Below are positions 21,761 through 32,960 of a DNA stretch of 64,000 bases, in pieces; the first letter of the stretch is position 1; each line of letters starts with the position of its first letter. The DNA lies in assembly GCA_023614405.1 (NCBI GenBank), contig CM042697.1, forward strand, positions 160,990,149-161,054,148, written 5' to 3'. Source of the stretch: Avena insularis (Eukaryota > Streptophyta > Magnoliopsida > Poales > Poaceae). Position numbers and translations under genes: made by a program. The notes under the pieces were generated by a model. The model was not told the DNA's origin. It did not search any database and saw nothing but the letters and a program-made list of their open reading frames with translations.

Positions 21761-24505
21761 ACTTGTCAACACCCGGATTTTTAATCCCAGATGCCTGTTA
21801 TACCATTTTTGCGATACATAATAGATTTGGATATCACAGTACATCATCCATTACAAACCATACATAAGGTCTTACACAAATAAGGATCTCATGATCCAGT
21901 TCTTAATACAATTCAAGCAGTAGAATAACATAAAGATAACGATAGCATGGGCGAAGCTCCATCTTAGTGTCACAGGCAATGTTGACGATGGGATATGATC
22001 CTAGTTGTCGTAACCTTCCTGTGGTCCATCATCCTGGTAATCCTCTTCATAGTCTGGCCACGGGAATAGCCAGGGACAAAGCCATGAGTACTCTTTAAGT
22101 ACTCGCAAACTAATACTAAACAAGTGAAGTGGTTTTGAAAAGGATATACTAAGCTCTAGGGTTGTTTTGCAAAAAGCCAGATTTACCTCTACTAAGTTCA
22201 GAAGCAAGAAGTTTAGTTGAAAATTTTATAACACCTATGTGGGAACTTGAATTTCATATCACAACTCTGTTGTGGTCAAGTCAAAGTCAAAATTCATTTC
22301 ACCAGTCATTTTGAAAACATCTGACAGGGGAATAGTATGGCCACTCCAACTTTCCATAACCGCAGACGTGGCTATTCGAATAGTTTGACACTCCGCAGAG
22401 ATTGTACACTTTCACCACAACATCTGATACATCCATCAGGAACAAATCCTGCATTCACCATACTTAGTATGCGGATAATCAATCCTAACCTTTCAGTTAC
22501 ACGCCCTAGTATAGGCACCTCTCCTGTGAGTTTGGCCTCCCAACCATGACCAACTGTCATCTTGGGTACTGCAAAGGTGGAAAATCTTCACAAGGTAGCC
22601 TCAGCTCAGACCTTGGCCGCGAGGGAACCCATACTAAGGTATATAAATTTCTAGTCAAACCCTACCCAAATTTAGGGTATTGTCGTTGTACGATAAAATT
22701 GGAATGGTATCGCATCCAGACAACCATCAGTTTTATAAGGGCTAAGGCTCATGCCTCGACATTTTCATCATCAAAATCATCTGGTGTTCGGAAACACATG
22801 TCAAAACATTTCAGTAGAATGACTCATCATTCTAAGGTTTTCATAACCATTTTTACCAAGTATTCCCATCTAAAGTTGATCAAATTTTATACTTAGCACT
22901 AGCATCTACAAGTGGTGGTAAATACTAATGAGGGGTGGTAAACAAGTGGTGATTTGCTAGGTTCAGTCTGATGCCTTAGGATGACATCAATATTATCTAA
23001 CTTAGGCCAAATTTTATGCTCTTTATGCTACCTTCCAATATTCTTCTAGTATCTACAATTCACTATGTAAACTCTAAGAGAAACCTTTGATAAAGAAATA
23101 AAGTATAAAGCTTGCAAGTAAAACTAGGATTGGGTTATCAAGTGGGTATGATCACATATGCCTAAGGCATATAGTTGTCATGGTAACAAGCAAGTATTAG
23201 CTTGCATAAGTTGCAAGGATTAGCTTGCAAGGTTTCAAGTATTGGCTTGCATAAATATCAGTATAAGCTTGCCTTGAGCAGAGCAGTGGTTGAAGTTCTC
23301 CTCGGCTTCTTCCTCGTAGTATCCTCCTTCCTCCTCGTATCCTTGGTCAGTACTAGCATCTATAAATAAATACGAGGTACACAATCACCGAACAATACTT
23401 AACTATTTCTAATCATCACACAATGGTTCACACAAGATGATCTAGCATCATCACTATTATCACAAAGATTAAGGCAATAGTTTTATTTATTTTATATTAG
23501 AAAAGTAATTTCTACTCATTGAAAAACTACTTAAGATTTAATATTCTCCAACTCAAACATGGGATCATGTTGACACATGTCATCACCACATATTTCAGTA
23601 CATGGGAATCTGATTTAAAGTGGTGTCACAATTTAATAAGGTTTAACCTTTTTATTTTAATTAAATAAAGTGACTAGAAATGCCTATGGGTCATTCTTTT
23701 ATTACTTGAACATTATCTCTATAAGTAAACCCATATGTTTTATATATTCTGAATGGTATGATCAAATGTGATTTTTTAGAGTTGGAATCAACTCAAAAGC
23801 TTTTATGGTTGAATTTTTAAAAATGTTTGAATGCAAAAAAGCTTCTATTATTTTTTAGAGTTGGAATCAACTCAAAAGCTTTTATTATTTGAATCCAACG
23901 GGCTTGGATTAAGCATTTTAGTACCTATCTAACAAAATTGGTTCCATGCATTTTGGTTCAGTGAATCAAGCTAGGTTGATTTTTGAATCTAGGTACAGAA
24001 CTGTGTTTGAAATTAAATGAATAAAGCTTAATTTGAATTGTTGGGTCACACGGGATCTTTTACTAGGCTGGCCCACTACACACAGCCTTGACACGAGCTG
24101 GTTAAGGATCTGTCCCCACGCGTCGGTGAGACGGGGGAGGCGGCTGATGCGGGCAGTGAACCGCATGATCTAACTCTAATCGAACAGCTACGGTTCATCG
24201 TCCACGTCGGGAAGCGCCAGCGAGACAGAACCCTAACGCGGTAGGTGGGGGTCGTGGGAGGCTCACCAGGGCTCAGGCGAGGGTCGGCGACGGGGGCGAA
24301 TGACGAAGTCGACAATGGCGGTTCTCCTGGTACCGGCAGCTCCTCATGGGGCGGCTCCAATCGATGGCTCCCTTCTTCTCTAGCAGCGGCGGGCTCCGGC
24401 CAAATTCCGGCGATGCGCTGCTCGCCTTGCTCCAGGAGTGAGGTGGGGTGTTTCTGGGTGAGAGGGGGGTGAACTGGTGTGGAGAAAACAAGCGGTGGAG
24501 GCCTC

Positions 24506-24514
24506 TATTTATAG
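24506..24514 (-). promoter_or_regulatory. TATA box in T2 5' LTR
   Basis: The minus strand reads CTATAAATA in a context matching 14651-14659. This is the promoter that would drive T2 genomic RNA leftward. Confidence 0.7.
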
Positions 24515-25092
24515 TGGAGGAAGAGGACCAACGGGCGCGGGTTGAGCTCGTCGTGGTCGACGGCACAGGCAGCTACTGGCATGGGCGACGGTAGGGGACG
24601 ATGTTGTGCTCCCTAGAGAAGCTCAACGGCACGGTGGCGAGGCGTGGGGCAGTGCTGATCGGTCGGAACACGCTGATGCTCTGGGCGGGTCCGACGGCGG
24701 TTTTAATGTCGCACAGCGCGCGTGGTCCGTGTGGAGGCGAACGGGCATGTCTGCAGGGTTGCTGGGGTGCTGGTGATCATCCCTACAAGCGGCGAGGGCG
24801 GCGTGCGGTCTGTGGGTGTTGGTCGAGCATGGCGCACTGGCGCTCTCTCAGCTCACGCACAGAGAGGTTTGGCATGGTCGTGTCGTGTGGTCCAGGGGCT
24901 GGCATTGCTCGGAGCTGGGACAGAGAGTGGCGGTGGACGGTGGGGTGCTTGCTAGACATGCTGGCTAGGTTTAGTGTTGGTCGTAGCTTGCTATCGACCA
25001 TGGGGTGGCAATGGTGCTCTCAGCTTGCTTGACATTAATGGCTAGGCTTGCTCACAGTGGTGCTAAAGATTTTTAAAGAGGCTAGATGATCT

Positions 25093-25097
25093 ACTAA
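25093..25097. repeat. Target-site duplication ACTAA of G3 (left copy)
   Basis: ACTAA precedes TGATGCAGCCC and recurs at 33676-33680 after the G3 end CATAACA. The uninterrupted site in the other T2 LTR reads 'ctactaagggctagttg' at about 15237, which confirms the insertion point. Confidence 0.95.
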
Positions 25098-25345
25098 TGA
25101 TGCAGCCCGTCCTACGATCGCTACTACATCTACTCCCACGAGCTCCCCAAGTGGACCCATGACTCGTGCCCGAGCCAAACTCTTTCAAGCTAAGGTGAAC
25201 TCGCTCCTCTCCTTGTGTGACTTCGATACACCCTTGGATGGCTTGCTACTTCATACCCATACCTTGAGCATCATCAGGTACGAAGAGAAGGACCCACAGG
25301 ACGGAGGAGCACCAGCAGAAGAGACCAAACGCTCTCTGTCGCCAG

Positions 25346-25591
25346 CGGTACTACCGGACCTGGCGGCACTACCGCTCGGCATCACCGCTACCGCCAACAA
25401 CAGAAGACCCCAGCGCTATCCAAATGCTCTCTGTCACTGGCGGTACTACCGGCCCCGGATCCGGTACTACCGGGCCACGGCACTACCGCCCCCTACTACC
25501 GCCACCAACAGAAGGCCCCAGCGCAGGCCCCAGGACGACAAGCGGTACTACCGGGCCGGGAAGCGGTACTACCGCATGACCGGTACTACCG
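25346..25591. repeat. Cluster of CGGTACTACCG motifs in G3 5' LTR
   Basis: Six exact copies of CGGTACTACCG plus near copies (CGGCACTACCG) with irregular spacing. The 11-mer is an imperfect palindrome (CGGTA-C-TACCG) with a CpG at each end. The cluster ends about 70 bases before the TATA box. Four exact copies lie in the leader and three in the 3' LTR. Confidence 0.95.
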
Positions 25592-25661
25592 GCCCAGCGC
25601 CATGTAACCCTCTCTATATTTCACTATTTGTTTCGAAAATACCCCTGTTTATGTGGTTGGC

Positions 25662-25670
25662 CTATAAATA
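25662..25670 (+). promoter_or_regulatory. TATA box of G3 5' LTR
   Basis: CTATAAATA in GGCCTATAAATAGCCCCC, repeated at 33239-33247 in the 3' LTR. Transcription start expected near 25700. Confidence 0.8.
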
Positions 25671-26100
25671 GCCCCCACCCTCCATTGTAAACCCTAGACT
25701 TGGATAATAATAGATTAAGGAAACCCTTTGAGGAACTTATATCTATTGGTCTCATGCTCCTACCAAGGAGCACCGGATTATCCACCCCCTCTTGGATCTT
25801 GCCTAGTGCGTTCAAGTTGTACAAGGCCTTGGGTTCTCGGTTTCTCGCCCCCAAGTCATCAAGATCTCACCAAGCACCGCATCCCCCGTTATTGGCGTGG
25901 AGAGCGAGCTTCGCCCAACACCGATCCTAGAGATTATGTTGGACCGGTTGCCACCGGCGTGAGGGATAGGCGTGTATCGTGTTTTGCGTGCGTGTGTTCG
26001 TGGTTTTCATCCACTTCCTCCCCCGACCACCGCCTTCCCCTCGTTTCTCGTGGAATTCGTGAAAGATCGGGCCACCCTAAGGGGTTACCCCATAACATAT

Positions 26101-26117
26101 TGGTATCAAGAGCAAGG
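26101..26117 (+). other. Primer-binding site of G3 (variant)
   Basis: TGGTATCAAGAGCAAGG starts three bases after the 5' LTR. It resembles the initiator tRNA-Met complement, but has one extra A (TATCAAGAGC rather than TATCAGAGC). Confidence 0.75.
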
Positions 26118-27353
26118 TTTATCACGAATTTCCCCCCCAATTTTTCTTTTATCCACCTTAAAATCGAAAATCCCACCAAAAAGAGCCCAATTTGCCTTCG
26201 AATCGATCTCTGGATTTGGTGAGTTTTTCGTGGTTTTGGTCCATAGATCTGTTGCTTTTGGAGTCGATCTATAGCCCCTGTTGTTCCTAGCCCAGCCTTT
26301 CGGTCAGATTTCCCACGAATTTGAGGTTTGTGTCAAGTGGATCTCGTTTTCGTTCTTGTTCTGTGACCAGCGGTACTACCGGTCGAGCAGGCGGTACTAC
26401 CGCCGTCCGGTACTACCGCCCGTACCAAGCGGTACTACCGCCAGCAACAGAAACTTTTTCCCTTCCTCTTGACGCCTCATTTTCGTTTGCTGACTTTTCC
26501 CCCTTTAGCTTGTTCGTGTTTCGCGTGTTTGTCGTCATCTCAACACAAGCTTCCGCATCAAGTCACCCGCGCTCATCGACACCGCGACACTCGAACATCA
26601 TCCACCACCAACGGTTGCAAGTCATCAACAATACCAAAGGTATAACTTGCACCACTTTGACAACCCCATATCTTCCTTTGTGTGTATCTATCCTATGAGA
26701 GCAACTCATTTTGTGTTTGTCTAAGCATTGTGCACTTGCCTTCGGAAAGTGAGAGTGTGAGGCCAAATACAAAAGCTAACATAGTAGCATAGAAAGGGAG
26801 AAAAAGGAAAAAGAATAAAAAAAAGAGAAAAAAAAGAGAAAAAGATACATAGTCTCCCAATACAAAGAGAATACCAAGCTTGTAAGCCAAGAAAGAGAGA
26901 AGAAACAACGCACCAAGGCAAGTGCACAAATCTATTGCTTATCCTCTTTTGGCAAACGAGTTGTGGTCTCTCCTTGAGTTAACGACAACGGCGTAGTCTT
27001 CGTTAGGACCTTTTGTGCTCATTTTCATAGTCGTGCTAACCCCGTTTTTCTCCACGTGTGTGTTTTCCGTGTTTTCTAGATCGTGTCCTTTTGCTTTTGA
27101 CCTTTGGTTCTTTACCACGTAGGACAATAACCTTTTGCTTGGATCGTTTCGTTTGGTTTTCCACAATCCTAACCTTCCACCAAAAGCTTTTGAGAGTTGT
27201 AGCATATTTGTGTGTGAATTTCTTGCCCATTTCACTTTGCACGTTGTTCGCTCATTTGTGTGGCAATTGGTTTGATATAATCTCCAAGGTGAGGTAAAAG
27301 GCTAACTCTCTGCCCCCTTATTCTCCATATAAAAACCTTGTTGGCTTTTCATC
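26118..27353 (+). other. G3 untranslated leader
   Basis: A 1.2-kb stretch between the PBS and gag with no credible coding sequence. It holds four CGGTACTACCG motifs (26371-26440) and a purine-rich A/G tract (26795-26850). The ORFs at 26281-26698, 26693-26929 and 26939-27297 lack any family resemblance. Confidence 0.75.
26371..26440. repeat. CGGTACTACCG motifs in G3 leader
   Basis: Four exact copies within 70 bases, separated by 9-14 bases. The same 11-mer clusters in both LTRs. Confidence 0.95.
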
Positions 27354-29834
27354 ATGGACAGGCATGGAGAGCCATCCCAACCACCACAACCTCCGGAGGA
27401 TGACACACAATTCATGACAAGATGGGACCATTGGAAGGTCCGAGGAGAATTCAACTACCGTTGTGAAGCTCTCGAGCAGCGCCAAGATGAACAATTTGGC
27501 GAGGCCCGTGTGGAATTCAAGAACATCGACAACCGCTTCGAAGAAGTCCGTGGCCAAATGCATGCCATGCAACACAACCTCGGTCATCAAAATGAAGCTC
27601 TTGGTCGTGCACTCGCCTCAACGGATGAGAAGCTTCAACGCCTCATTGATGGACTAGCAAGGCCACGCTCGCGCGAATCAAGCTCATCTCAGCACTCCTC
27701 AAGTGAATCAAGTGCACCTCGACGTCACGCTTCAAGGCACCGGGATGGACCCGTTCTTCAATCCATGAGCTCTTCGCAAGCGGTACCATCTCCGCGTCAC
27801 GCCGCAACGTCAAGCTATGATGGTGACCTCTCCGCAAGACCTCCAAGACGTGAAGCGAACCGGCCACAACCAAGGGCACTTGTGATTCAACAAGAGCAAC
27901 CTCACATGGACCACCAAGGCCATCGCCGTCGACATGTCCCTTCAACAACAAGTGACGCATCCGAAGTGGACGAACGAGATCACCGTTGACGTGAAGCACT
28001 CGAAGATCCTCCAAGGCGTCATCATCGACATGATCGTCCACGTCGGCAACATGATGGCCATAACGAGCCTCCTCCACTTCAAGAAGAAGAAGAGCAGCCC
28101 ATTGCGCATGCGGCTCGACGTCCTCCTCGCCACAGGGCGCAAGACAATGCTCCTCGGCACCACCCACGACAAGAACAAGAGCAACCTCCCCAAGATCGTC
28201 GTGAGGACCAACAACCTCCTCAACCGCGCCAACAAAACGAGCAAGCTCCCCAAGCTCGTCGCCAAAACCAAGTTCCACCACCAAACGCGGCACCTCAACA
28301 ACCGCAAGAGCAACGCAACCATCACCAAGCAAGACATGAGAGCTCGGATGGTGATGATGACCGCCAAAATCATGGCAACCTCCGCAACCGGAACCGCAAT
28401 GGAGAAGAAACTTTCGGCAAGCTCAAATTCACCATGCCCAAGTTCACCGGTTCCAATGATCCCGAGGAATATCTCTCGTGGGAACTCAAGGTCGACAAGA
28501 TATTCCGCATGCACAACTATAGCAATGAGAAGATGATGGCCATGGCATCCCTCGAGTTTGATGAGTATGCCAACCTTTGGTGGGAACAAGTCCAACTCGC
28601 TCGCGAAGCAAAACAAGAGCCTCCAATCGCAACTTGTCAAGATATGAAGGCTCATATGAGATCCCGCTTTGTTCCTTCACACTACACACGTGACCTCTTC
28701 AACAAGCTTCAAACGCTTAGTCAAGGGACAAAGACCGTGGAAGACTACTTCAAGCAAATGGAGCTCAACATGATCCATGCCAACATTGAGGAGCGAGATG
28801 AACAAACAATGGCACGCTTCCTCAATGGCTTGAACCATCCCATCAAGCGCATCACCGAGTTCCAAAAGTACAACAACATGGTTGAGCTTGTGCACATCGC
28901 ATCAAAGGCCGAGCGTCAAGTGCAAGAGGACATCAAGTACAACAAACCAAAGACGTACTTCACCTACAAGCAAGCAACAACCACTACTCCAACAACACCA
29001 AGTGGAAGCTCCTCAAGTACCACCAAGCTTCCCTTCAAGCCAACTCTCCCTCAAGGAAAACAGCCCCCAAGTCGCAAACAAACAAGGGATGATCAACCAT
29101 TCAATGGTGAATGCTACAAGTGTGGAGGCAAAGGGCACAAGTCGAACGCATGTGGGAACAAGAAAGTTTTGTTCATTCATGACAACGGCGATGAAGAATA
29201 CTTGAGTGAGGAAGAGTTTGATGCAAGGGTCAAGGAAGCCATGGCAAGGCAACATTTGGAAGAGGACCAAGAACTTCTTGTGTGTGAGCATGACGCAAGT
29301 CCATCGCTTGTGGTCACAAGGGTCTTAACTACCCAAGTCAATGAAAATGAATACCAACGCTCGAACATCTTCCAAACTCGTGCCGACATCAATGGGAAGT
29401 CCATCAAAGTTGTCATCGATGGAGGGAGTTGCCACAACCTTGCAAGTACGGAATTGTGTGAGAAACTCAATCTCACCCTCCATCCGCATAAACACCCCTA
29501 CCATATCCAATGGCTAAGTGACCAAGGATCCGTCAAGATCAAGCACACCGTCTCGGTGACGTTCTCAATTGGGCACTACAAGGACACGGTGGAATGTGAC
29601 GTGGTCCCAATGACGGTTTGCCACATGTTGCTCGGAAGGCCGTGGCAATATGACAAGCGTGCTTTGCATAATGGTCACTCAAACACTTACACCTTCAAAT
29701 GGCTTGATAAAACTTGTGTGTTGCAACCAATGACTCCTAGCCAAATAATTGCGGACAATGCAAAGGCTTTAGTGAGGGCGCAATACACAAAACACCTTGT
29801 GAGAAGAGTGGTGAGCGAGAGAACCACACTATAG
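27354..29834 (+). pseudogene. G3 gag and protease
   Basis: Starts at ATG 27354 (MDRHGEPSQPPQPPEDD). Residues about 30-100 are helical and charged, followed by a Ser/Arg-rich and then Gln/Pro/Arg-rich linker. One in-frame TGA at 27987-27989, in a CGTTGACGTG context that suggests CGA to TGA decay, interrupts the frame. It resumes and stays open to 29834: capsid MPKFTGSNDPEEYLSW, WWEQVQLA, RFVPSHYTRDLFNKL; CCHC knuckle CYKCGGKGHKSNAC (about 29113-29154); protease VVIDGGSCHNLAS with MLLGRPWQYD. The protease catalytic triad reads DGG, not the usual D(T/S)G. The 200-codon frame at 27934-28536 is a shadow. Confidence 0.88.
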
Positions 29835-30526
29835 TGAGTGAGAGCTACAAGCCAAACTCGAGTGGAAAAACTAAGAGTGTTCTTCTTGCCACCAAAAGTG
29901 AGATGAGAGAAGTGCGGAACAACCCATCCATCTTGCACTATGTCCTTGTATGCAAGGGACTAGCACAAGGAACTAACGACTTGACAGATGTTCCTCCTCC
30001 TTTGATGGCTATTTTGCAGGAATTCCAAGATGTATTCCCCAAAGAGCTTCCTCATGGCCTTCCTCCTCTTCGTGGAATCGAGAACCGCATCGACCTCATA
30101 CCCGGCGCCCCACTTCCAAACCGCGCCGCGTATCGCACGAACCCGGAAGAGACAAAGGAGATCGAACGTCAAATCAACCAACTCAGCTCCAAAGGTTTGA
30201 TCCAAGTAAGCACTAGCCCAAGCGCGGTCCCCGTGATTCTAGTTCCAAAAATGGATGATACGTTGCGGTTATGCATGGACTGTCGTCCAATCAATGCTAT
30301 CACCGTGCGTTATCGACATCCTATACCGCGTCTTGATGACATGCTTGATGAGCTATGTGGAGCCACTATATTTTCGAAAATTGATCTTCATAGTGGTTAC
30401 CATCAAATTCGCATGGCCGAAGGTGATGAGTGGAAAACCGCCTTCAAGACCAAGCTTGGTCTCTATGAATGGTTGGTTATGCCTTTTGGCTTATTAATGC
30501 CCCATCTACCTTCATGCGCCTCATGA
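29834..30526 (+). pseudogene. G3 pol: RT N-terminal part
   Basis: Frame offset from gag-PR. It carries FQDVFPKELPHGLPP, AAYRTNPEETKEIERQ, VPVILVPKMDDTLRLC, RYRHPIPRLDDMLDEL and IDLHSGYHQIRM. It leaves the RT frame near 30490, where GLTNAP would be expected; one base seems to be missing. Whether the gag-pol frame change near 29830 is programmed or a lesion cannot be decided here. Confidence 0.87.
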
Positions 30527-31692
30527 ACCATATTTTGAGATCTCTCATTGGGAAGAGTGTAGTTATTTACTTTGATGACATCCTTGTCTATAGCAAGTCA
30601 CTAGAGGAGCATGTTACTCATGTTAAGGAGGTCCTTCAAATCCTTCGTCATGAAAAGCTTTATGCTAATCTCCCAAAGTGCACTTTTGCAAAAGACAAGC
30701 TTATTTTCCTTGGTTTTGTTGTGTCTTCTAATGGCATTGAAGTTGATGTCTCAAAAGTCAAGGACATACGAGATTGGCCCATCCCTACAAATGTTAGTGA
30801 ACTTCGTAGTTTTCATGGGTTGGCTGGCTTTTACCGTCGCATTGTGAAAGACTTTTCTACCATTGCTTGCCCCCTCAACGAATTGACCAAGAAAAATGTC
30901 ACGTTCGTTTGGGGAAAAGCACAACAAAAGGCTTTTGATGAGCTCAAAAAGAGGCTCACCGAAGCACCACTTCTTGCATTACCGGATTTCACAAAAACCT
31001 TTGAGATTGAATGTGACGCTAGTGGTATTGGCATTGGTGGCATCCTTATGCAAAATGGGCGTCCTATTTCTTACCATAGTGAGAAACTTGATGGCGCATG
31101 CCTTAACTATCCCATTTATGACAAAGAACTTTTTGCCTTGGTTCGAGTCCTTCAAGTGTGGCAACACTATCTTTGGCCCAAAGAGTTCATCATCCATTCC
31201 GACCATGAGTCGTTGAAGTATCTCAAGGGCCAAGACAATTTGAGTAAAAGGCACGCAAAATGGGTTGAGTTCATGTAGTCTTTTCCTTACATTGTCAAAT
31301 ACAAGAAGGGCAAATAAAATGTGGTAGAGGACGCCTTGTCTCGCAAAAACACAAGCCTTGTTACACGACTCGAAGTAAATGTCTTGGGTCTTGATAACAT
31401 CAAATCTTTGTACGCGTCCGACCCTTTCTTTGGACCAATATTTGCAAAATGTTCAATAGACAAAGGGATTGATGATTTCTATTTGCATAAGGGTTTTCTT
31501 TTCAAACAAAACAAGCTTTGCATTCCGAAATCGTCTCTCCAACTCTTGCTTCTTCACGAGTCCCATGGTGGAGGCCTTATGGGTCACTTTGGCCGTGACA
31601 AGACATATGACATGCTCTCCACTCACTACTTTTGGCCAAAAATGAAGCTGACGTGGGCGCGTCCAACGATGCACTACATGTATCCAAGCTAA
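30490..31692 (+). pseudogene. G3 pol: RT C-terminal part, RNase H and integrase zinc finger start
   Basis: Continues RT with [16 protein letters not shown] and the intact catalytic [11 protein letters not shown] (about 30565-30600). RNase H has [18 protein letters not shown] and [14 protein letters not shown]. Two in-frame stops (31276-31278 and about 31315-31317) come before EDALSRK. The integrase zinc finger starts HESHGGGLMGHFGRDKT, but an indel near 31640-31660 throws the CxxC half into another frame. Confidence 0.88.
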
Positions 31693-32254
31693 GTCTAAGT
31701 CCAACCCCTTTGGTCTTTATATGCCAATTCCTATTCCTCATGCACCTTGGTCGGACATTAGCATGGACTTTGTGTTAGGCTTGCCTAGATCTAAACATGG
31801 ACATGATTCTATATTTGTAGTAGTGGATCGCTTTTCCAAAATGGCACATTTCATTCCGTGCCATAAGACCGATGATGCTTCACATGTAGCAAATTTGTTT
31901 TTTAGGGAAATAATTCGGCTACACGGTGTGCCAAGAACAATCGTCTCCGACCGCGACGTAAAATTCATGAGCTACTTCTGGAAGACTCTCATGGCCAAGC
32001 TCGGCATCAAGCTCCTCTTCTCGTCCGCCTCGCATCCTCAAACTGATGGACAAACCGAGGTCGTCAATCGAAGTCTTGGCACACTCCTCCGGGTATTGAT
32101 AAAGAAGAACCTTAAAGACTGGGAGGAATGTATTCCACGCCTTGAGTTACTTCTACAACGCCAAGCACTCCACCACCATGCGGAGCCCGTTCATGATCGT
32201 CTACGGATTCGAGCCTCTTACCGCGCTCGATATCCTTCCGCTACCACTTCATGA
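31693..32254 (+). pseudogene. G3 integrase core
   Basis: [48 protein letters not shown] and [19 protein letters not shown] give an intact D,D-35-E pattern. The frame leaves the family sequence near 32150 ([10 protein letters not shown]) and continues in the next segment. Confidence 0.87.
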
Positions 32255-32960
32255 ATGTGCCAATATGGACGTTGTCAAGCGTGCCCAAACAATGAAGAAA
32301 CTCCATGAAGACACACGAGCTACTATCGAGCAACACGTCCTTCGCCAAGCATCAAGGCTAAACAAGAACAAGAAGGAGATAATCTTTGATGAGGGCGACC
32401 TTGTGTGGATACACTTGAGTAAAGACCGTTTCCCCAAGGAACGCGACTCCAAGCTGAAGCCAAGAGGTGATGGACCATTCAAAGTTCTCAAGAGGATCAA
32501 CAACAACGCTTATATCATCGATATCCCAACATCAAAGTATCTTGTGAGCTCGACATTCAATGTCAAGGACCTCTCACCCTACCATGGCAAAGATGAAGTT
32601 GCGAAGGTTGAAGAGTCGAGGACGACTCTTTCCCAAGGGGGGGGAGCTGATGCAGCCCGTCCTACGACCGCTACTACATCTACTCCCACGAGCTCCCCAA
32701 GTGGACCCATGACTCGCGCCCGAGCCAAACTCCTTCAAGCTAAGGTGAACTCGCTCCTCTCCTTGTGTGACTTCGATACACCCTTGGATGGCCTGCTACT
32801 TCATACCCATACCTTGTGCATCATCAGGTACGAAGAGAAGGACCCACAGGACGGAGGAGCACCTGTGGAAGAGACCAAGCGCTCTCTGTCGCCAGGTGTA
32901 CTACGGACACAGCGGCCGTACTTTCGGCGGCTCACGCCCTGCTACCGCCAACAACGAAGA
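32142..32960 (+). pseudogene. G3 integrase C-terminus and pol tail running into the 3' LTR
   Basis: [17 protein letters not shown] continues the integrase. The C-terminal SH3-like module follows (DEGDLVWIHLSKDRFP, GPFKVLKRINNNAYIIDIP) and then FNVKDLSPYHGKDE. There is no chromodomain. The frame crosses the LTR boundary at 32648 and continues with SPSGPMTRARAKLLQAKVNSLL, so the tail lies in U3. Past about 32900 it dissolves into the palindrome region; the true stop is uncertain. Confidence 0.82.
32635..32647 (+). other. Polypurine tract of G3
   Basis: AAGGGGGGGGAGC directly precedes the 3' LTR start TGATGCAG. It lies inside the pol frame (QGGGA), so the tract is also coding. Confidence 0.85.

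Larger units (their letters stand above)
21764..25097 (-). repeat. T2 5' LTR, first piece
   Basis: On the plus strand it begins TGTCAACACCCGG and runs to the G3 insertion at 25098. The last 1.8 kb matches 13416 to about 15240. AT-rich at 21764-24050 and GC-rich at 24100-25030. A motif 'ccataaccgcagacgtgg' at about 22357 recurs in altered form in the gypsy LTR fragment at about 47560, which links the two families. The ORFs in it are not genes. Confidence 0.9.
25098..26097 (+). repeat. G3 5' LTR
   Basis: TGATGCAGCCCG to CCCCATAACA, 1000 bases. Early in the LTR is the frame for MTRARAKLFQAKVNSLL (25159 on), the C-terminal end of pol duplicated in the LTR. A palindrome cluster (25346-25591) precedes the TATA box. 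It matches 32648-33675 closely outside the palindrome region. Confidence 0.95.

Noticed and set aside
25346..25591. Palindrome cluster as a CRISPR-like array
   Set aside because: The repeats are 11 bases with irregular spacers, in a plant LTR; not a CRISPR array.
27934..28655. 200- and 237-codon frames on both strands over the G3 gag linker
   Set aside because: Shadows of the gag frame: the frame starting at 27354 resumes after the TGA at 27987 and reads a typical linker to the capsid part.
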